Part shown: positions 59,261 through 64,000 of the stretch, in pieces
Numbering within the stretch: position 1 is the stretch's first letter
Layout: every line of letters begins with the position of its first letter
NCBI GenBank assembly: GCA_013399895.1
Contig: VXBA01004393.1
Coordinates: 1,523,275 to 1,587,274 of the forward strand
Reading direction: 5' to 3'
DNA from: Serilophus lunatus
Taxonomy: Eukaryota > Chordata > Aves > Passeriformes > Eurylaimidae
Length of the DNA: 64,000 nucleotides
Made by a program: the position numbers and the translations under genes
Notes under the pieces: generated by a model
Seen by the model: the letters and a program-made list of their open reading frames with translations, nothing else
What the model was told of the DNA's origin: nothing
The model's database searches: none

Positions 59261-62200
59261 AAAACGGAAGAGCAAAGACTTCTCTACATCTTTTCAAGGT
59301 CTTGAGATAATTAGTTTAATAAAAATTCACTTTTATAAGGCATGATCCAAATGTGTTGCTATCTGAGGGAAACTCCTGCTGATTCAGGCCCAATTGCTTT
59401 TCTGGGTTCCCTCTCTTTTTTTTTTTACAATGTTAATTTCTCAGCTCTCAAAAACATTTGCCAAATTGGACACAGAGCATATTCTGTTTTACAGTGGTGG
59501 GAGAGTGCTGGAAAAAATACATTCAGATAGTCAGATTGTTCTTTATTTGGTTTAGTCCATCTTAAACGTTCCATGGCATGTGCAATTATCACTCTTTGCT
59601 ATAGGGCCAGTAGCACTCTTGATCCTCTAACATCCCATAACTGCAGCGGGACAGCTTCCTTGGAAATGTAAGAGTGCTCCAGGAAGCTGATGAATCAATT
59701 GATGGGTCACTCAGGAAATAAACATGCTGTGATCTGTGCAGGTGAGATGCCAACACACGTTCACAAACACTTGTATGGGATGGATTCAAACTGATTCAGC
59801 CTGAATGGAGGTTATAGTCATTAGGATACTAAGTCCAATAAATTCCTTTACCATTGAATGTAACACTACACATGCATATTAGCATACTTAAAGCATAATA
59901 ATGCTGTTTCTTTTGCTCCATCACACTACTTCATTTGTTTGTATATTTCTGTTCTTGCAAAGAACAGAAGAGCTATAAGCTCTTCTCTGCTGACTGCTTG
60001 TCCAGAGACACTGAGCTGAGCTTAAGTTTCCAGGTATCCTGCAGCATGTGAATAGTCATCATAAACTTCTTATTTGAGCAGCAGTAATGGGCACCAGGTA
60101 CTACATTATTTCAATCAAGCACCACAATATGGCTTTCAAAAATCTAATTCTAGAAAAATATAAAGAAGAAAAATATTTCTTCTCATATTGCTCGATTGCA
60201 TAAATTCCATTCATTCTATCTAATGAGACATCCCATGTTTAGTTGCAATGAATGCTTTCCTCTACATGAAAAAAATGCTAAACAGCTTATATATTTTTGG
60301 TGGTTCACCCAGGATGTGTCTCATCCTATTTCTGTTTCCTCATGGTATAATTTAGATGAGATATTTAATTATACTGGACATCTCATTACACTGCTGTGGC
60401 ACATTGGTATGAGTGACTTGAGATATGGAAAGACAGCCTGTTACTGGTTTAGTAAGCCAGCATCTTATGGGAAACAAAATGGCAAAATATCAATATCTGC
60501 AAGTAGTGTGAGAACTTTGCATATAGAATAACTATGCTGCAAAATTTCTCTCTGCCCTAGTCCTCCACAAATTTTTGGTAACTTGCTAAGGATCCTTTTT
60601 TCTCTTTTTCCTGCTGTCAGATGAGTAAATTGACTTCCAGAATCCTCCTAATCAGCTTTGTTATTATCTGGGGGGATTGGGGTTTTTTTCTCCACTGAGA
60701 GCCCACAATTCTGATTGAATACAGGTGGCTTCTAGAATCTCTGCATCCCTGTGTCGTAAACATTATCTTACTACAGACATATATCTAAGAAACATGTATT
60801 CTTCTCCCTTTTGTCTCAATACTTTTACTTCTACCTTATTTTCCTTGTCTTCTCCTTAGAACACTCAGCCAATTATAAAGAAAAATGCTAATACTTTAAA
60901 GATACTGTCTCAAAAGCTATTGTAATTCCTGCCTTTGCTAGAGAGAAATGAGCATATTGTGGCAAAAAAGAGAAAAGATATAGATTGCCATATTTACCCT
61001 TCTGCCAGCATCTTACCCAGATTGCATGTGGTGACTAATACCAGGCCTTAAATATTGGTGAAAATGTCTATATCCCAGGGCACAATCTAATAATAGAATT
61101 TCTCCCTTGTGGGAGAACTGAAATTTCTTCCTTTTTGAAAACTATAGTTTTTCTATATTTTGAGCAGCAATGTATCATTATTGAGCTGACCCACAGCTCT
61201 TGTATATTAGTAACCTTATTGGAGGATTCTGAATGCATAAAGGGAGGAGATAAAGTAGTCTCTGTGAAGACAGTCTCTGTACACTGCCTAAAGAAATGAA
61301 AGGATGGAGGTGATCAAGAATGCATTTGAAAGAAATGAAAGCTGAGCTGAGGAGAATTTCTTTGTGTGAGTTTTTTTCCTTTTGAAGAGGCCATGGATTA
61401 GTGGGATCTTGGAGATTTTTTTCCTATTGCTTTCTATGTAACTTTCATATTACCTTACCATTTTATCTTAGATTCCTAAAAACTAAGACCGGTCCTTTTC
61501 AGAGGCTTAAAATAATACAGAAGAAGTCACTAATAGCCAATACACATATTAAGCTAACAGTATACAATGCAAAAAGTTTACAGAAGAAAATAAATAAAAG
61601 ACAGATCTTCCAAGACACTCTCTCCACTTAGTCAAGGCTTGCTGGTTCTGCTCACAAACAGGGCCAAATAATGATGCTTCTCTGTCATGCAGCTCTCCTT
61701 TTCCTATCATTGAAGCTTTAAAAACTTTGCCTCTTTCTTCCTTTTTGTCTTTTTTTTAAAGTGAGTTTTCATCAATGCTTGTTTCTGCTCTTCATATCAG
61801 CAGATACCACACTTTGCTTTCTATTCTTGTCAGAATTTTCATCCATTTCCTTTATTACTATTACCTGAGCAACCTTTATTGTTCCCCTATCTTAAGTCTT
61901 TGAAAGCGTCTATCTTTGAAATCCATTCAAAAATTTTATAACAAGTGTCTGAACATATTTTTCCCATGTGTTGGAGTCTCCCTCTTTTCTTATCCTGTAA
62001 GGATAAGATTTTCTTCTTAGCACATCAGGCCCCAAATTCAAAATTATCATTGCCCTGAGTTGTTCCAGGGTGCATGTCAGCTCTGCTGTACCTTTGCTTA
62101 CACAAATCTGACATCACTGAGATAACAGAGTATTTGATAACAGGTGAAGTTTATTAATTAGAATTGGTTTCTTTTAAAATGTTTGTGCGGGGTTTTTTCC

Positions 62201-62865
62201 CCTGCTGTGTTTTCTTTTTACAGAAATGAAACTTATGTTTTTATTTGTGTCATTGACAGAGTTTTTGAAAATGTATTTCACTTTAAGTTATGGTGTTTCC
62301 AGCTGCCCTTGTGGAGTGAGTTTTTCAATTTAAAGCACAATGTCTGGTGAAAGAGAAAGTGTTCCCATAAGTGTTAGACAATCAAAAGTCAGGGATGGGA
62401 GAATTCACTGCAGGATAGTTTATTCTTTTGACTTGTGAGAGAAATCCTAGGTCTGAAGAGAATTACTGCAGAGCCAAACAGGTGAAATGATAAGTCTGCC
62501 TGTCCTTCCTACATGTAAGGTCTACAGGTTAATACCTGCTTGAGATACCAGCTAAATGCAGAGGGAAGCTTTTTATGTTTGCATATATTTTTCTTTAGAA
62601 TGCAGTTTACCTGCGTACATTTAGCAAGCCTTCAGGCTGTATGATCATTTGTGTTTCATGCTTTCTCCCTGTAAAGATTATGACCTTGAAACTGATGATT
62701 ATATAGAAAAGTAGCTTAGTTTTCAAATGCATAATGATGCCCTTTTTTGTCCACTCCTTAAATCTCCATAGTAATTCCTTCAGTACTTCTGTGGTAACTT
62801 GTTCTGTTATGTGGTCTGTGGGACACTGTTTTCAATTCAGTTGTCTGTGTGGTCAGAATGTGATT
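59261..62865. other. noncoding DNA with one possible repeat fossil, no gene seen
   Basis: At 59343-59392, GATCCAAATGTG and GATTCAGGCCC flank about 30 bases in the arrangement of the ancient repeat called at 20113-20182, a weak match. Elsewhere there are only isolated frames (66 codons minus at 59589-59789, 111 codons plus at 60196-60531, 76 codons plus at 61401-61631) without recognisable domains. A TTATTAATTAG homeodomain-type word lies near 62151. Confidence 0.45.
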
Positions 62866-63022
62866 ATGTGGATGTTCCAATTCAGGAAGTGTTCAAAGCC
62901 AGGTTGGATAAGGCCTTGAGCAACCTGATCTAGTGGTAGGTGTCCCTGCCCGTGACAGGGGAGATTGGACTAGATGATTCTTAAGGTCCATTCCAACCTC
63001 TTAATGTTCTATGATTCTATGA
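62866..63022 (+). mobile_element. CR1 LINE 3' end, plus orientation
   Basis: This is the best-preserved CR1 copy in the window. Hallmarks in order are TGTGGATG, GGAAGTGTTCAAAGCCAGGT, TGGATAAGGCCTTGAGCAAC, CTGATCTAGTGGTAGGTGTC, CCTGCCC, GGACTAGATGATTCTTAAGG, TCCATTCCAACCT, and the tail TTCTATGATTCTATGAT. It holds the 3' UTR with the terminal 8-bp repeats used for retrotransposition; no reverse transcriptase remains. Weaker similarity may extend the left edge to about 62815. It is the clearest indication of an avian genome. Confidence 0.93.
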
Positions 63023-64000
63023 TATTATTTCTCCCCCACATTCTGTAATTCTTTGCCTGGATAGAGCTGGTGGACACTGCAACAAAGAGACCATCCCTGC
63101 CTTACCTGTGACCACAGGCTGCTACACTTCTGTAGTCTTAAATTTTGGTGCTAATAAGCAACGCAGAACAGAGCTATTACCCTGCCTGCCATGGCTCTGA
63201 AGAGAGCCATTTCTGTGGTTTTGTTGCAGTTTTTGGAGGAGATGAGATGAGAAAACATTCATATTTAAGTTCTGTTGAATGGGGGACTCTCCTTAATGTG
63301 GTGAAGGTATCGATAGAACCCCCTTCCTTGTCACTCTCTGCTCCACACTGTTGTGAATCAATAGGGCTTTTTAGTAGTGAGGCCGCTTACTCCACAGTCA
63401 CACAGCACGCTCCTAGATGAGCTTTGATGTCAGGTAATCATTGCTGTATATAGTAATAAATGATGTGTTTACATAACAGAATTCCCCTGGCCTTTGATAT
63501 ACTCAGACATGTTATCAAAGTGGTGCCATGACATCTTGTACAATAGAAACAATGGGAAAGTGTGGAACTATACAAACCCAGCACAAGCAGGCTGAGCCCA
63601 AACATATGTTGCCATGCAATTATGTTATTTGCCCTTAGGGCAAGTATCACAGTTGAAGTAAGTTAATATCAATACCCTTATGAAGTCTTCAAGGACTATT
63701 TCTGTGATGGATGTGGCACTTATTTGAGAAATCACTGGAAATCACTGTCATTTTACTTGTTAATATGGATAAGGAGCTTGAATGGTATTTCCACTTAATT
63801 TTGGGAACAATTGAAATTATATTGCTTACACAATTTGTATCAAGTTCCTTAATATACAGTAAATGTCTAAAAATGTTTATTTAGTTTTCCTCTATAAACT
63901 TCCTTTTTCATATGGTTTTACCACTCTTTCACATGATTTACCAAAATTCACCCCTTTTTTTTTAATCTTGCCATGGCCTTGCACTAATTTAGGAGGACAA
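63023..64000. other. noncoding DNA, slightly G+C-richer at first, no gene seen
   Basis: Frames of 91 codons plus (63145-63420) and 70 codons minus (63438-63650) show no recognisable domain. No further repeat is recognised before the window ends, apart from short T runs. Confidence 0.5.

Noticed and set aside
1..64000. A prokaryotic-type system (operon, CRISPR, toxin-antitoxin, phage)
   Set aside because: Avian CR1 elements, CpG depletion, microsatellite and absence of long open frames show a vertebrate nuclear genome; no spaced direct-repeat array or coding-dense segment exists.

Overview
This window reads as noncoding, A+T-rich, CpG-poor vertebrate DNA, most likely from a bird. The strongest organism clue is three fragments of CR1 LINE 3' ends (13790-14028, 33769-33830 on the minus strand, 62866-63022). 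Two of them finish in the ATTCTATG-type 8-bp tail typical of avian CR1. Young repeats are sparse and I recognise no Alu, L1 or other mammalian-type young insertion, which also fits a bird. These assignments come from remembered consensus sequences; no database search was run.

I find no gene I can support. The longest open frames are 131 codons. The open frames are scattered over both strands, often overlap in opposite directions, and show no recognisable domain, so they look like chance frames. Two stretches (19393-19642 on plus, 55114-55404 on minus) have weak exon-like features and are reported only as candidates. I see no tRNA, rRNA, snRNA, known microRNA, CRISPR array, operon or prokaryotic system. 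The window is best described as a gene desert or part of a very large intron.

Layout: 1-10 kb is featureless A+T-rich DNA. From 10-13 kb there are candidate conserved noncoding elements (CNEs) with homeodomain and POU-type motifs. From 13.8-17.4 kb there is a CR1 fragment, an ancient MIR-like fragment, a long GATA microsatellite and an A21 run. From 19.3-20.4 kb there is an exon-like patch and two ancient repeats. From 25.9-35.3 kb there are several more very old repeats interleaved with three strong CNE candidates (27.2-27.6, 30.84-31.11 and 33.43-33.62 kb). From 36-44 kb it is mostly plain, with a purine-rich block near 39.3-40.0 kb. From 44.7-45.2 kb there is another CNE candidate. At 49.1-49.8 kb there is a G/T-rich tract and a probable exapted ancient repeat. 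From 58.2-59.3 kb there is a cluster of three CNE candidates, one carrying a TATA-box-like motif. The last kilobases carry a CR1 end.

Functionally the most plausible reading is a regulatory desert: dispersed enhancer-like blocks in inert sequence, acting on a gene outside the window that I cannot identify. CNE calls rest on visual cues (local CpG retention, dense transcription-factor-like motifs, non-repetitive texture) and need cross-species alignment. I did not find evidence for an undescribed multi-gene system.
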